Source: Kiritimatiellaceae bacterium (GTDB lineage Bacteria > Verrucomicrobiota > Kiritimatiellia > Kiritimatiellales > Tichowtungiaceae). Taken from it: a DNA stretch of 64,000 bases. Under the pieces are notes generated by a model. That model ran no database searches. It had not been told where the DNA came from and saw nothing but the letters and a program-made list of their open reading frames with translations. Made by a program: the position numbers and the translations under genes. Location of the stretch: the NCBI GenBank assembly GCA_013141415.1, contig JABFQY010000003.1, positions 566,226 through 630,225 on the forward strand. Direction: 5' to 3'. The stretch's first letter is position 1. The number at the start of each line of letters is the position of its first letter. Positions 8,966 through 17,691 of this stretch are shown piece by piece.

Positions 8966-10412
8966 TCCGTTTAAAAGCGTTGCCAACGGCATAGGTGACC
9001 GCTGCGCCGATCGCTATCACCCATGTCCACGCGATGGAAATCCGCCCCGTTTTAATGGCGGCAAGGCTTATAGACGCCACCAACAGCCCCAACCCGATCG
9101 CCAGCATGTTTCCGGCATCATTGCCGCGCCTGCCTCGCAGACCCAGCAGGAATACTCCGAGCAAGACGCCGTACGTGACGCTGGTAACCTGAAATGCGAG
9201 CCACAGGAACGACTCACTATCGCGAAACAGCCATGCGATCAGCGCAAGGATGATGGCAAAAATGTAAATAAGCCAGCGGGAGATCGCCAGATGGTTGAGT
9301 TTCTCTCGCTTCCTGCCCGTCCATGGTTCGATCAGATCCCGTAAGACCGAGGAACTCAGGGCGGCCGTCGTGGAGTCAATGCTGGACATCGCCGCGGCCA
9401 GCACGCCGGCGAGCAGCAGCCCGCGCAATCCCGCCGGGGCGATTGCTGTGATAAACCGCGGAAATGCCTCATCATTGCTTGAGAGATTCGTGAGCTCGGC
9501 GCCCAGCGGCGTGCAGCTTATTCCGTAGAGACCAACCCCCACCAGCAGGAAAAGCGCCGCAATCGGGATGGCGATGAACCCGCTGAGGGCAACACTGCGC
9601 CGTGCGCTGGCTGCGTTTTTGGCGCTGAGCAGGCGTTGCGTGAGATCCTGATCCGTTCCCAGCGCAGCCGTTGTGCTGATAAAACCGAACCAGATAGCCA
9701 TCATCAGCGTTTTCGAGTCGTTGAACCACGCGCCGATTCCTTCTCCGTCGGGTACGAGCCGGAATACTTCAAAACGCCCGCCCTCCATACCCGCTGATAC
9801 AAAAGAGTGCCATCCCAGCACCTGCACGATGTAGCAAAGCACGGCGATCCCAGCCCCCGTAAACACGAGCGCCTGCACACAATCTGTCCAGATCACCGCC
9901 TTGATGCCGCCGTAACCTGTGTAAATAACGGTGAAAAGGGTGAACGCGATGATGACCCAATGCAGAGGCATCCCGAAAATAATACTGAGTCCCTTTGCCG
10001 CGATAAGCAGCCTGACACCGGACGCCATCAACCGGGTGACAAGGAACAGCAGGGAGCCCGCGTACTGGCTGCGCGGCCCGAAGCTCTTGCCGAGAAACTC
10101 GTAGATGCTCATGCAGCCCGCATTGTAAAAGGCACCGATGAACACGGCGGCGACGAAAAACCGCGCCAGGATGGACCCTATGCCGAACTGCAGATAAGTC
10201 ATGTTTTCGCCAAAGCCAATGCCCGGCACCGCGAGAAAGGTGGCCGCGCTGACTTCGGTGGCGATGAGCGATGCAAGCACCGCAAGCCATGGAACCTTTC
10301 GCCCCCCGACAAGAAAATCCGCCTCATTCTCCTCGCGGCCGCCGGCATAGAAGCCTACGCAAAGAACCGTAATCAAATATGCAGCCGCAATCAGCCAGTC
10401 AACAAAAGCCAT
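8937..10412 (-). CDS. Sodium:solute symporter (SSS family)
   Basis: A 491-aa polytopic membrane protein of the SSS family (SGLT/PutP/NanT type) that couples sodium entry to uptake of a sugar or organic acid. Visible family features are ADFLVGGRKVPWLAVLASLIATEVSAATFLAVPG near the N-terminus, GYGGIKAVIWTDCVQ in the middle, and SSIDSTTAALSSSVLRDL (sodium-site region). It lies between the MurQ-like gene (4 bp upstream) and the GH20 gene (29-bp overlap), so an N-acetylated amino sugar or muropeptide-derived sugar is the likely cargo (inference from context). Confidence 0.92.
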   Translation of the reverse strand: MAFVDWLIAAAYLITVLCVGFYAGGREENEADFLVGGRKVPWLAVLASLIATEVSAATFLAVPGIGFGENMTYLQFGIGSILARFFVAAVFIGAFYNAGCMSIYEFLGKSFGPRSQYAGSLLFLVTRLMASGVRLLIAAKGLSIIFGMPLHWVIIAFTLFTVIYTGYGGIKAVIWTDCVQALVFTGAGIAVLCYIVQVLGWHSFVSAGMEGGRFEVFRLVPDGEGIGAWFNDSKTLMMAIWFGFISTTAALGTDQDLTQRLLSAKNAASARRSVALSGFIAIPIAALFLLVGVGLYGISCTPLGAELTNLSSNDEAFPRFITAIAPAGLRGLLLAGVLAAAMSSIDSTTAALSSSVLRDLIEPWTGRKREKLNHLAISRWLIYIFAIILALIAWLFRDSESFLWLAFQVTSVTYGVLLGVFLLGLRGRRGNDAGNMLAIGLGLLVASISLAAIKTGRISIAWTWVIAIGAAVTYAVGNAFKRNENDSDTRA

Positions 10413-10416
10413 TATT

Positions 10417-11952
10417 TCATCCCTCCTGCCGGATTCTCTCCAGCGTTTTCAATACAATCGGTTCGGTAGGCTGCAACGACGCCTGTGCCTCAAACAGCGC
10501 GTGCGCCACCATAGAGTAATCCGGTCTGCGTCCGCAACGCCTGCAGTGGAGTTCGCGCACATAGCGGATCGCCCGGTCGATCAGCTTGTTATTGCTCGGC
10601 TTTACCCAGGTCATGAGGTTTCCCTCGTAGCGGCCAAGACGGCCCATCATCAGCGTGGAATGCGCATTGAGCAGCACCTTCAGGCAGAGGTTGCGCTGAA
10701 TCACATCGGCAGGCATCGGTACCGCGACCGCAATGTCATCAAGGGCGAAACGGACACTGCTGCTGCCGTCCTCAATCGAAAACAGATGCGCGGCAGAGCC
10801 CCATCGCGCCTCGCGGTGCGCACGGGCATGGTTGGAAATGTCATACCCAAGCAGCCAGTCCCTGCCGGTTATGCTGCGCGTTTCCTGCCATTCGAGCGTG
10901 CGCGGCCCTCGCCCAAGGAGGGCATCCCAGGCACCGGCGCTGTCCCGTGACTCGGCAAGCGTCAGGTAGCAAAGCGATTTGGGCAGACTGGTGTCCTGCA
11001 GGTTCTCAAATGCGGCGAGGCTGAATGTCGGGGCGCGCTCGGTGGTGTCGGTCAACACTGTCAGTCCATACTCGCGGGTAGAGTAAAGCACATGGCCCCC
11101 GTTCTGGTAAATGGCACTCTCGGCCTCCGTCAGCGGCGCCAACTCTGCATAATTCAATCGCTCTATCGCTGCCATCAGGCGCTCCAGTTCCTCCCCGATC
11201 ATGCCAGGACGGTCACGATGCCGGATAGCAATCAACAGGGCCGCCAACTGGACGGTGGTGGCCTGCATGCGTGTGCTGCCCGCGAGAGCCATCGGCCCCA
11301 CAGTCAGATTCAGCTTTCGAATGCGCGGGTCATCCAGCGTTTCACGCGAGCGGGTGGCGACACGCCTGAGCACGTCGTCGGGATTACAGTAACAGAACCA
11401 CGGCGCGCGGATCGAAAGCGGAATCGAAGCCTGGACCGCACCGATGACAAACGGCGTCTCCCCGCCTTCCGTCACACCCACGAGCATGTCGCCATCCCGG
11501 TAGCCCAGTTCCGTTAATTGTCGCGCTCCATATTCGGGGTGATCCTCAAAGCCCTCAATCGAACGGATCAGCGCAACATCACCGCCCGCCATGAATCCGA
11601 TTACGGATTCCCGCAGTTCCGGGGGCAGCACGCCGCTCCGGCAAAGCATTTCGACGGTAAGGGCAAGCCGTCCCGTAGCGCCGCATCCCGCAATAAACAG
11701 CCGTCCTCCGGAGGCAAAGGTGTCCGCAATGCACTGAGCAAGCTCCGCAATCCTCTCCGCCTCACCACACAAGCACGACAGCGCTAAGAGGTCTACCTCC
11801 CGCAATCGGTTAAACGCGGCGCGCAAATCCTCCTGTGAAAGGCGGGAGAGATCCGCCGTCAGGGGATGAGACTGCTCGGTGGGCAGGTCTCCTAGACTAA
11901 ATTCGCCGGCCACCTTCAGGAACTTTTCCGCTTGGTCAATAGCATTCAGCAT
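10417..11952 (-). CDS. Long MurQ-like SIS-domain protein
   Basis: A 511-aa SIS-domain protein related to N-acetylmuramic acid 6-phosphate etherase (MurQ) and glucokinase regulatory proteins. The first half carries FIAGCGATGRLALTVEML (SIS sugar-phosphate site), VTEGGETPFVIGA and VGPMALAGSTRMQATTVQL, each matching a MurQ block. The MurQ C-terminal signature appears late, as GNLMTWVKPSNNKLIDRAI at about residues 445-463, with roughly 180 extra residues inserted before it. MurQ is normally about 300 aa, so this is an extended or two-SIS form. Neighbouring symporter and GH20 genes support an amino-sugar phosphate role. The exact reaction is uncertain; etherase activity should not be assumed. Confidence 0.75.
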   Translation of the reverse strand: MLNAIDQAEKFLKVAGEFSLGDLPTEQSHPLTADLSRLSQEDLRAAFNRLREVDLLALSCLCGEAERIAELAQCIADTFASGGRLFIAGCGATGRLALTVEMLCRSGVLPPELRESVIGFMAGGDVALIRSIEGFEDHPEYGARQLTELGYRDGDMLVGVTEGGETPFVIGAVQASIPLSIRAPWFCYCNPDDVLRRVATRSRETLDDPRIRKLNLTVGPMALAGSTRMQATTVQLAALLIAIRHRDRPGMIGEELERLMAAIERLNYAELAPLTEAESAIYQNGGHVLYSTREYGLTVLTDTTERAPTFSLAAFENLQDTSLPKSLCYLTLAESRDSAGAWDALLGRGPRTLEWQETRSITGRDWLLGYDISNHARAHREARWGSAAHLFSIEDGSSSVRFALDDIAVAVPMPADVIQRNLCLKVLLNAHSTLMMGRLGRYEGNLMTWVKPSNNKLIDRAIRYVRELHCRRCGRRPDYSMVAHALFEAQASLQPTEPIVLKTLERIRQEG

Positions 11953-12006
11953 AGACTCTCGAATACCACAGCTCTCTCATTCTTGTCGAGCATCCCCCTG
12001 ATCAGT

Positions 12007-12090
12007 CCTCCGGTACCGGAGGCCGGCAACTCTTTTCCAATGGTTGGAAAAAATCCGCTTTCATCTTTCATCGTTCATCCTTCATAGTTC
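12007..12090. repeat. Palindromes and TTCATC word repeat before tRNA-Arg
   Basis: The 146-bp gap upstream of the tRNA holds a perfect 16-bp palindrome (12007-12022, centred on GGTACC), an inverted repeat TTTTCCAA-tgg-TTGGAAAA (12033-12051), and a quasi-tandem run of TTCATC-like words (12058-12090). The word run belongs to the same style of short repeat seen inside several coding regions of this window. Confidence 0.55.
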
Positions 12091-12098
12091 GCCCCGTC

Positions 12099-12175
12099 GC
12101 TCCGGTAGCTCAGCTGGACAGAGCAACGGTTTCCTAAACCGTAGGTCGCGGGTTCGAATCCCGCCCGGGGTACCA
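12099..12175 (+). tRNA. tRNA-Arg (anticodon CCU)
   Basis: A 77-nt tRNA with encoded CCA (12173-12175). The anticodon stem ACGGT/ACCGT encloses loop TTCCTAA, giving anticodon CCU, which reads AGG. The T arm is GCGGG-TTCGAAT-CCCGC. The acceptor stem has two G-U wobbles (pairs 1-72 and 3-70), which would fit a 5' half and a 3' half of different origin. Its first 31 bases recur at 6999-7029 and its last 19 at 12322-12340. Confidence 0.95.
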
Positions 12176-12340
12176 GCGGGATGAGAACCATCGGGTTCGC
12201 GCCGAGGCCAAAGGCCGAGACAGGCTTCACAAACGTGAAGCAATGAAGCGAAGCGGAATGGCAACCGAGCCGCAGGTGAGCTGGGCTTCACATTCGTGAA
12301 GCAACGACCAAAGGGAGTGGCAATCCCGCCCGGGGTACCA
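12157..12340. repeat. Direct repeat of the tRNA-Arg 3' end with 165-bp spacing
   Basis: The last 19 bases of tRNA-Arg (12157-12175) are repeated exactly at 12322-12340, as if a 165-bp unit were bounded by attachment-site-like repeats. The spacer contains two imperfect copies of a dyad (CTTCAC-aaa/att-CGTGAAG at about 12225 and 12289). From 12341 to 12489 only inverted-repeat sequence rich in TTCGA words is seen. The whole 12176-12489 stretch has no gene I can support. Confidence 0.75.
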
Positions 12341-12489
12341 TTCGACTCGTTCGATTCACTCTCTCGCTCATGGCAGGCCATCCCTTCGAACGAGACGAAT
12401 ACCCTGAGCGAACGAAGAGAGTCGAAGGGGCTGGCGTGCCAGTTCATCGCTTATTGCTAAAGCAACGGCGGACAGCTAGATTCTCCGGC

Positions 12490-13428
12490 ATGGGAAAACT
12501 GGAAAATACCTTTTCGTGGTCGTTCAGCGCAGCGGCGGATTTCGACGAATGCCGGCGGCGGCGCTATTGGAGCAAGTACGGCATGTGGGGCGGCTGGGAA
12601 AAGAACGCCTCTCCGGAAACAAAAAAGGCCTACCAGCTCAATAAGATGGATAACCGCTGGGGTTTGATGGGTCAGGCAGCAGAAAATTCAGTCATGCGCA
12701 TTCTGCGCCAGCATCAGGCTGGCAATCCGATTACTGCCGACGAAGCATTCGAAACCGTCGCCCGTCCTTTCCTGCGCCAGAAGTGGACGGAATCCAAACG
12801 CGGCGAATGGAAGACTGATCCGAAAAAGTTCTGCTGTCTGCGCGAACATTATTACGGCGTGATGGGCGATGAAAAAGCGGTCGCCGAGCAGATGAGCGGT
12901 CAGATCAAAAACTGCATTATCAATTTTGTCGGCAAGGTTCTTCCGAGAATTGGAACCGTCGCCCGCGAACAGGAACTGCCGGTTAAAACGCCGGATATGG
13001 GCGGCGACCCGGAGAGCATCGAGTTCAACGGTGTGAAGATGTATGTGATTCCGGATTACGCTTATCGCGTCGGAGGACAGTTTCATATTCACGACTGGAA
13101 AGCCGGCAAGGTAAAAGAATCGCACCGCGAGCAGCTGGGGCTTTACGCGCTCTGGGCTCGTGAAAAATTCCGTGCCAAACCCGAAGATACGTTCCTCTAC
13201 GTCGAATATCTAAACGAAGGTCTGGTCGCCCCGTTCCAGTTGACCGCCGAAGATTTCAAACTGCTCGAAGCGCGTATCGAAGATTCCGTGGCGGAAATGA
13301 CGGAATATCTGGTTGATTTTGATCGATCCAGAAACGCACCGCTCCCGAAGGAGGAGTGGGAACTGGCGGCCGATCCGGCCTCATGCAAAAACTGCAACTT
13401 TTACGAGCTCTGCAAAGCCGAATTGTAG
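12490..13428 (+). CDS. Cas4/RecB-like PD-(D/E)XK nuclease with Fe-S cysteines
   Basis: A 312-aa nuclease of the RecB/Cas4 branch of the PD-(D/E)XK superfamily. The catalytic set is visible: Asp189 (IPDYAY), the D-x-K of motif III at Asp202/Lys204 (HDWKAGK), and motif IV QLGLY at Gln215-Tyr219. One N-terminal cysteine (Cys21, in DECRRRRYW) plus three C-terminal ones (Cys299, Cys302, Cys308) is the arrangement that holds a 4Fe-4S cluster in Cas4 and AddB. The frame is open back to 12370, but that part is repeat sequence; MGKLENTFSWS at 12490 fits. No CRISPR array or cas gene is near. It stands alone between tRNA-Arg and a transposase. Its stop TAG is part of a REP. Confidence 0.85.
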   Translation: MGKLENTFSWSFSAAADFDECRRRRYWSKYGMWGGWEKNASPETKKAYQLNKMDNRWGLMGQAAENSVMRILRQHQAGNPITADEAFETVARPFLRQKWTESKRGEWKTDPKKFCCLREHYYGVMGDEKAVAEQMSGQIKNCIINFVGKVLPRIGTVAREQELPVKTPDMGGDPESIEFNGVKMYVIPDYAYRVGGQFHIHDWKAGKVKESHREQLGLYALWAREKFRAKPEDTFLYVEYLNEGLVAPFQLTAEDFKLLEARIEDSVAEMTEYLVDFDRSRNAPLPKEEWELAADPASCKNCNFYELCKAEL

Positions 13429-13447
13429 CCGCGATCCGTGATCGCGG
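13425..13447 (+). repeat. REP hairpin upstream of RAYT
   Basis: GTAG at 13425-13428, then hairpin CCGCGAT-ccgtg-ATCGCGG. The TAG of the GTAG is the stop codon of the nuclease gene. The 12-mer TGATCGCGGATG (13439-13450) recurs at 13964-13975, so direct repeats flank the transposase gene. Confidence 0.75.
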
Positions 13448-13458
13448 ATGTGTATGAA

Positions 13459-13920
13459 ATGGACACGCATAAACACATGAAACGTCTGACCGGGATTTGG
13501 GAAAGCCACCCGCGTTATTTTGTTACGGCCTGTGTTCACGTGCGCCGGAAAATTCTAACTATTCCGGCTGTACACGAGATTTTGCGGAAGCACTGGGATA
13601 AATCTCTGGATCTGTACGGATGGGCAATCGGCTCGTATGTGATCATGCCTGACCACGTTCATTTCTTCTGCACGGATGCGTCTGGCACGACCACACTTTC
13701 GCAAATGATTGGTGCATGGAAGCAGTGGAGCGCAAAGGAGTTGACCGCACTTTTAGGGATTAGCGCCCCTGTTTGGCAAAAAGAATTTTTCGACCACTTA
13801 CTTCGATCAAACGAATCCTATTCGGAAAAGTGGAATTATGTCCGGCAGAATCCGGTGCGTGCGGGGCTGGTGCTCGATGCCGATCAATGGCCTTACAAAG
13901 GACATGTTCATTATCTATAA
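13459..13920 (+). CDS. REP-associated tyrosine transposase (RAYT), short form
   Basis: A Y1/HUH-type single-strand transposase of the RAYT (IS200-like) group, thought to recognise GTAG-headed REP hairpins. The HUH motif is visible as PDHVHFF, preceded by GWAIGSYVIM. The C-terminal EKWNYVRQNPVRAGLV block, with the presumed catalytic tyrosine, is typical of the family. 153 aa from ATG 13459; an ATG at 13477 and a GTG at 13438 are alternatives and no ribosome site decides. GTAG-type REPs sit immediately on both sides, which supports it being the cognate enzyme for the REPs scattered through this window (inference). Confidence 0.9.
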   Translation: MDTHKHMKRLTGIWESHPRYFVTACVHVRRKILTIPAVHEILRKHWDKSLDLYGWAIGSYVIMPDHVHFFCTDASGTTTLSQMIGAWKQWSAKELTALLGISAPVWQKEFFDHLLRSNESYSEKWNYVRQNPVRAGLVLDADQWPYKGHVHYL

Positions 13921-13922
13921 AA

Positions 13923-13975
13923 CCGAGGTCAAGGCCCTCGGCTACAAATGGAACGACGGCAGATGATCGCGGATG
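13923..13975. repeat. REP hairpin and direct repeat downstream of RAYT
   Basis: An inverted-orientation REP, CCGAGG-loop-CCTCGG followed by CTAC (13923-13945), then the 12-base direct repeat 13964-13975 matching 13439-13450. Together with 13425-13447 it frames the RAYT gene. Confidence 0.7.
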
Positions 13976-13985
13976 AACAATATTT

Positions 13986-14810
13986 CTATTTTTTCTCTGT
14001 TGGAAGAAGTCTGATTCGTGTCGGCTTGTTAACCACCGGCAGATCCATCCCTTCAACCCAGTAAACTTTGCCGGTGATCTGAAGTCGCATACCGGTAAAC
14101 GTTTTCATTTGAGCCTCATTCCCGCGAACATAACAGACGGTGATGTCCGTAAAGTGATCATCCACCAGCTGATAAAGCGTACCGTCGAACGGCCGCAATA
14201 CGCCGTAATAGGTTCCCTCGACGCCCTGCAGCTTGGAGGAATCTTCGACGAGCTTCTTCTTCGATGCCGCTGAGATGGATGTCATGACTTCCTGAACGGT
14301 CGGCTCCGCAACAGCCTGAACGACCGTCTGAGTTTTCTGCGTCGATGACGGCACCGCGACAGGCTCAGTTATCACAGCTCCGGGTGCATCAACATATTTG
14401 CGGCTGACCCAAACCGTCGTGTTGGAAGTTGGCGCAATCTTCAACCACTGAGCGATTTCTCCGCGAACATTCAAAACCGTTCCGCTGCTCGCTGTGCCGA
14501 CTACGCTGTGGCTTAAACTCGGGCCGGAACGGATATTAAGCAGTTCCGTCCGCACCGTTTTATCGCTGACAAACTCGCCGCTCACCCAAAGGTCTATCGT
14601 CTCGGGCGGCAGAATACCGACCCATTCCGGATTGCTGTTATCTTTCAGAACCAGTTCGTCGCCCAGCATGGTGCGACCGAGTAGAACGGCGTTGGTGTCC
14701 GGCACGGCGCGCAGACTGACGCGATCGCCGACTACCTTTACTTTGACAGCAGCCTCTTCCGCATACGCAACGGCGGTCAGCGCAATGAGTGCAAACAGAA
14801 TTTTTTTCAT
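13986..14810 (-). CDS. Secreted protein with two bacterial SH3 domains
   Basis: A 274-aa exported protein. The N-terminus MKKILFALIALTAVAYAEE is a Sec signal peptide. Two SH3b-type modules follow: about residues 22-80 (VVGDRVSLRAVPDTNAVLLGRT) and about 85-140 (LLNIRSGPSLSHSVVGTASSG...WLKI), a fold often used to bind peptidoglycan. A C-terminal part (about 190-270) is not recognised. It is the last gene of the trpE-trpG-tatD run, 11 bp after tatD. No catalytic domain is evident. Confidence 0.75.
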   Translation of the reverse strand: MKKILFALIALTAVAYAEEAAVKVKVVGDRVSLRAVPDTNAVLLGRTMLGDELVLKDNSNPEWVGILPPETIDLWVSGEFVSDKTVRTELLNIRSGPSLSHSVVGTASSGTVLNVRGEIAQWLKIAPTSNTTVWVSRKYVDAPGAVITEPVAVPSSTQKTQTVVQAVAEPTVQEVMTSISAASKKKLVEDSSKLQGVEGTYYGVLRPFDGTLYQLVDDHFTDITVCYVRGNEAQMKTFTGMRLQITGKVYWVEGMDLPVVNKPTRIRLLPTEKK

Positions 14811-14821
14811 AACGTCTTTTC

Positions 14822-15604
14822 CTATTCCAGTCCGAACAAATGGATCGCATTCTGTGCGGTCGTTTTCGCCAGCGACTCTACTTCACAGCCGCGCAGTTCG
14901 GCAAGCCGTTTGGCAGTATCAACCACGAAAGCCGGCTCGCAACATTCGCCGCGATGCGGTATCGGCGCCAGATATGGTGCATCCGTTTCGATCAATAAAC
15001 GATCATCAGGAATAAACTTCGCCACTTCGCGCAGCGGATCGGCATTGGCGAAAGTGACGATGCCGCTGAAGCTGATATAAAAACCGAGATCGAGCAGCGC
15101 CTTCGCCATCTTCCGGTCACGGGTAAAGCAGTGAACCACGCCGCGCCGCGCCGGATCACCTTTCCAGTGCCGGGAAAAATCGGTGAGCATCGCCAACGTG
15201 TCATCGTCGGCGTCGCGCGTGTGAACAATCACCGGCTTACGAAAATGGATGGCGGTTTCAAGACATTGGAAAAACAGCCGTTTCTGCTCTTTGGCTTTTT
15301 CCGGTTCGTAAAAATAGTCGAGCCCGGTTTCGCCGATAGCAACCGTTGAATCTTTTGCCGCCAGTTCACGCAGTGCTGTAATGTCGTAAATCGGTCCGGA
15401 CGCCATATGCCGGTCGTAACCGGCGGCGGCGTAGATTCTTTTCGGGAAAGCTCCAGCCAGCATTTGTGCCAGTGCGTTGGCTTCCGGCGAGCCGCCGACG
15501 GCAATCATCTTCCAGACGCCGGAAACTTCCGCGCGCTCCAGCACGCGCTCCAGCGTGCCGTCCTTCACAAAGTCGTCAAAATGGACGTGCGTATCGAAAT
15601 ACAT
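14822..15604 (-). CDS. TatD-family metal-dependent hydrolase
   Basis: A 260-aa TatD-type DNase/amidohydrolase. Metal ligands are visible in FDTHVHFDDF near the N-terminus, IGETGLDYF, VIVHTRDADDDT, GVVHCFTRD and the terminal LLIETDAPYLAP. Length is standard. The family shows 3'-5' nuclease activity in E. coli, but the substrate of individual members varies. The gene begins 3 bp after trpG ends and is probably co-transcribed with trpEG without a functional link. Confidence 0.92.
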   Translation of the reverse strand: MYFDTHVHFDDFVKDGTLERVLERAEVSGVWKMIAVGGSPEANALAQMLAGAFPKRIYAAAGYDRHMASGPIYDITALRELAAKDSTVAIGETGLDYFYEPEKAKEQKRLFFQCLETAIHFRKPVIVHTRDADDDTLAMLTDFSRHWKGDPARRGVVHCFTRDRKMAKALLDLGFYISFSGIVTFANADPLREVAKFIPDDRLLIETDAPYLAPIPHRGECCEPAFVVDTAKRLAELRGCEVESLAKTTAQNAIHLFGLE

Positions 15605-15607
15605 GAC

Positions 15608-16171
15608 TTACATATCCAGAAAGTTCTGGAGGAGCTCTTTGCCGTGCTCGGTGAGAATGGATTCTGGATGAAACTGGACGCCGTGCACCGGAAGTGTTGT
15701 GTGCATCAGTCCCATAATTTCGCCTTCAGCCGTTTCGGCGGTGATCTTCAGGCAGGACGGCAGGCTTTCTCGTTCGACAATCAGCGAATGATAGCGCGTG
15801 GCATTGAACGGACTCGGCAGGCCTTTAAAAACGCTTTCGCCGTGATGCAGAATCGGCGAGGTTTTGCCATGCATCAGCCGCGCGGCGCGAACGACGTTGC
15901 CGCCAAACACGTCGCCGATCGCCTGATGACCCAGGCAGACGCCGAGCAGCGGAACGCGCGGGCCGAATTCGCGGATGATGTCGCACGAAATTCCGGCTTC
16001 ACGCGGCGAGCACGGGCCTGGACTGACTAAAACTTTTTCCGGTTTGAGCGCGACGGCTTCGGCGACGGTGATTTTGTCGTTACGGAAAATTTTCATCTCC
16101 GCGCCCAGCTCACCAAGATACTGTACAAGGTTGTAGGTGAACGAATCGTAGTTATCGATCACGAGAATCAT
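15608..16171 (-). CDS. trpG: Anthranilate synthase glutamine amidotransferase (component II)
   Basis: Supplies ammonia from glutamine to TrpE for anthranilate synthesis. A class I glutamine amidotransferase with the oxyanion loop SPGPCSP, nucleophile Cys in [12 protein letters not shown], and catalytic His-Glu in [10 protein letters not shown]. 187 aa is normal. Its ATG overlaps the trpE stop by 4 bp, indicating translational coupling. It could double as PabA for folate synthesis, as often happens when only one copy exists. Confidence 0.95.
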   Translation of the reverse strand: MILVIDNYDSFTYNLVQYLGELGAEMKIFRNDKITVAEAVALKPEKVLVSPGPCSPREAGISCDIIREFGPRVPLLGVCLGHQAIGDVFGGNVVRAARLMHGKTSPILHHGESVFKGLPSPFNATRYHSLIVERESLPSCLKITAETAEGEIMGLMHTTLPVHGVQFHPESILTEHGKELLQNFLDM

Positions 16172-17691
16172 TTTGCCACCCCTTCCCGCGCGGCGGCGTA
16201 GTGTTTGGCCAGCGCGAGGGCTTTCATCATGCCGCGGGCTTTGTTGCGGGTTTCCTGATATTCCATTTCCGGAACCGAGTCGGCGACAATGCCGGCGCCA
16301 GCCTGAACGTAGGCTTTATTCTTGTCGAGCACGACGGTACGGATGGTGATGCAGGAATCCAGATTGCCGTCGAAACTGAAGTAGCCGACGGCTCCGGCGT
16401 ACGGGCCGCGCTTCGACTTTTCGAGTTCGGCGATGATTTCCATCGCTCGGATTTTCGGCGCGCCGCTGACGGTTCCGGCAGGAAATGTGGCGCGCATAAC
16501 ATCATAGGCGTCGTGCTCCGGCGAAAGCGTTCCGGTCACGTCGGAAACAATATGCATGACGTGACTATAGCGCTCTATAACCATCTGCTCCGGCACTTTG
16601 ATACTGGAAAATTCGCAGACGCGGCCAATGTCGTTACGTCCGAGGTCAACCAGCATAACGTGCTCGGCCAGTTCCTTCGGGTCGGCGAGCAGTTCTTTTT
16701 CCAGAGCCAGATCGTCCGCTTCGGTTTTGCCGCGCGGCCGAGTTCCGGCGATCGGACGGACTTCAATCCGGCGGTCTTCACAGCGTACGTGAACTTCGGG
16801 CGACGAACCGACCAGTGCACTTTCAGCGAGATCGAGACAAAACATGTAGGGTGACGGATTGACGGCGCGCAACGCACGGTAAACATCCAGCGAATCTGCC
16901 GTATTCTCCACTTCGAAACGCTGTGAAAGCACGGTCTGGATAATGTCACCGGAACGGATGTATTCCTGCGCCTTGCGCACCATGCCGCGAAACTCGTCCG
17001 GAGTGGTGTTGGACTGCGGCTCGATCGGCGCGACATCTAGATGTGCTTCGATCAGCACACGGCCAACCGGCTGCAGCAGCGCTTCACAAAGTTCATCAAT
17101 TTCCGCCAGCGCTTCGTCATAGGCTTTATCGGGGTTGCCATCGACATAGGCATTGGCAACCACTTTCATGGTGTGGTTGACCCGATCAAAAATAATGATG
17201 GCGTTGGTGATCATCATCACCATGTCGGGATTGCCGATGACGTCTTTTTTGATCACCGGCACACGCGGCTCGAAAACGGAAATCATGTCGTAACCGATAA
17301 AGCCGACGGCCCCGCCGGTAAAACGCGGAAGCGCCGGATCGTGTACCGGCTGATAGCGGCTCATATAGGCCTTGAGCGCGTTGAGCGGGTCGGCGTCAGC
17401 GACTTTCGTCGTTGCGCCGTCTTCGGTGATTTCGGTGACAGAGCCGCGTGCGCGGAGGATGGCGCGCGGATTTCCGCCGATGAAAGAGTAGCGCCCGATA
17501 TGCTCGCCGCCTTCGACGCTTTCCAGCATCCAGGTGTGCGAGGCGTGGTCTTTTTCGCGCAGAAATTTCCGTACGCGTTCATAGGCGGAAACCGGCGTTT
17601 CCTGATCGGCTAGGATTTCCTTCCAGACCGGAATCAGGTTCCCCTGCTTCGCCTTTTTCAAAAACGCTTTTCTATCCGGTTGCACACTCAT
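16168..17691 (-). CDS. trpE: Anthranilate synthase component I
   Basis: Converts chorismate to anthranilate, the first step of tryptophan synthesis. Chorismate-binding motifs are clear: [24 protein letters not shown] and [18 protein letters not shown]. The N-terminal region includes the [20 protein letters not shown] element (as [16 protein letters not shown]) that forms the tryptophan feedback site. Start at 17691 is favoured by AAGGTG 7 bp upstream and [11 protein letters not shown]. The frame extends 58 residues further to 17865 into sequence with no ribosome site. No leader peptide or attenuator was recognised. Confidence 0.95.
   Translation of the reverse strand: MSVQPDRKAFLKKAKQGNLIPVWKEILADQETPVSAYERVRKFLREKDHASHTWMLESVEGGEHIGRYSFIGGNPRAILRARGSVTEITEDGATTKVADADPLNALKAYMSRYQPVHDPALPRFTGGAVGFIGYDMISVFEPRVPVIKKDVIGNPDMVMMITNAIIIFDRVNHTMKVVANAYVDGNPDKAYDEALAEIDELCEALLQPVGRVLIEAHLDVAPIEPQSNTTPDEFRGMVRKAQEYIRSGDIIQTVLSQRFEVENTADSLDVYRALRAVNPSPYMFCLDLAESALVGSSPEVHVRCEDRRIEVRPIAGTRPRGKTEADDLALEKELLADPKELAEHVMLVDLGRNDIGRVCEFSSIKVPEQMVIERYSHVMHIVSDVTGTLSPEHDAYDVMRATFPAGTVSGAPKIRAMEIIAELEKSKRGPYAGAVGYFSFDGNLDSCITIRTVVLDKNKAYVQAGAGIVADSVPEMEYQETRNKARGMMKALALAKHYAAAREGVAK

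Noticed and set aside
12082..12447. Minus-strand open frame of 121 codons with GGIRTRDLRFRKPLL
   Set aside because: It is antisense to tRNA-Arg and its duplicated 3' end. This peptide is a known false product of reading a tRNA backwards.
12370..12489. 40-residue N-terminal extension of the Cas4-like nuclease
   Set aside because: The DNA is repeat sequence rich in TTCGA words and the domain begins at MGKLENTF.
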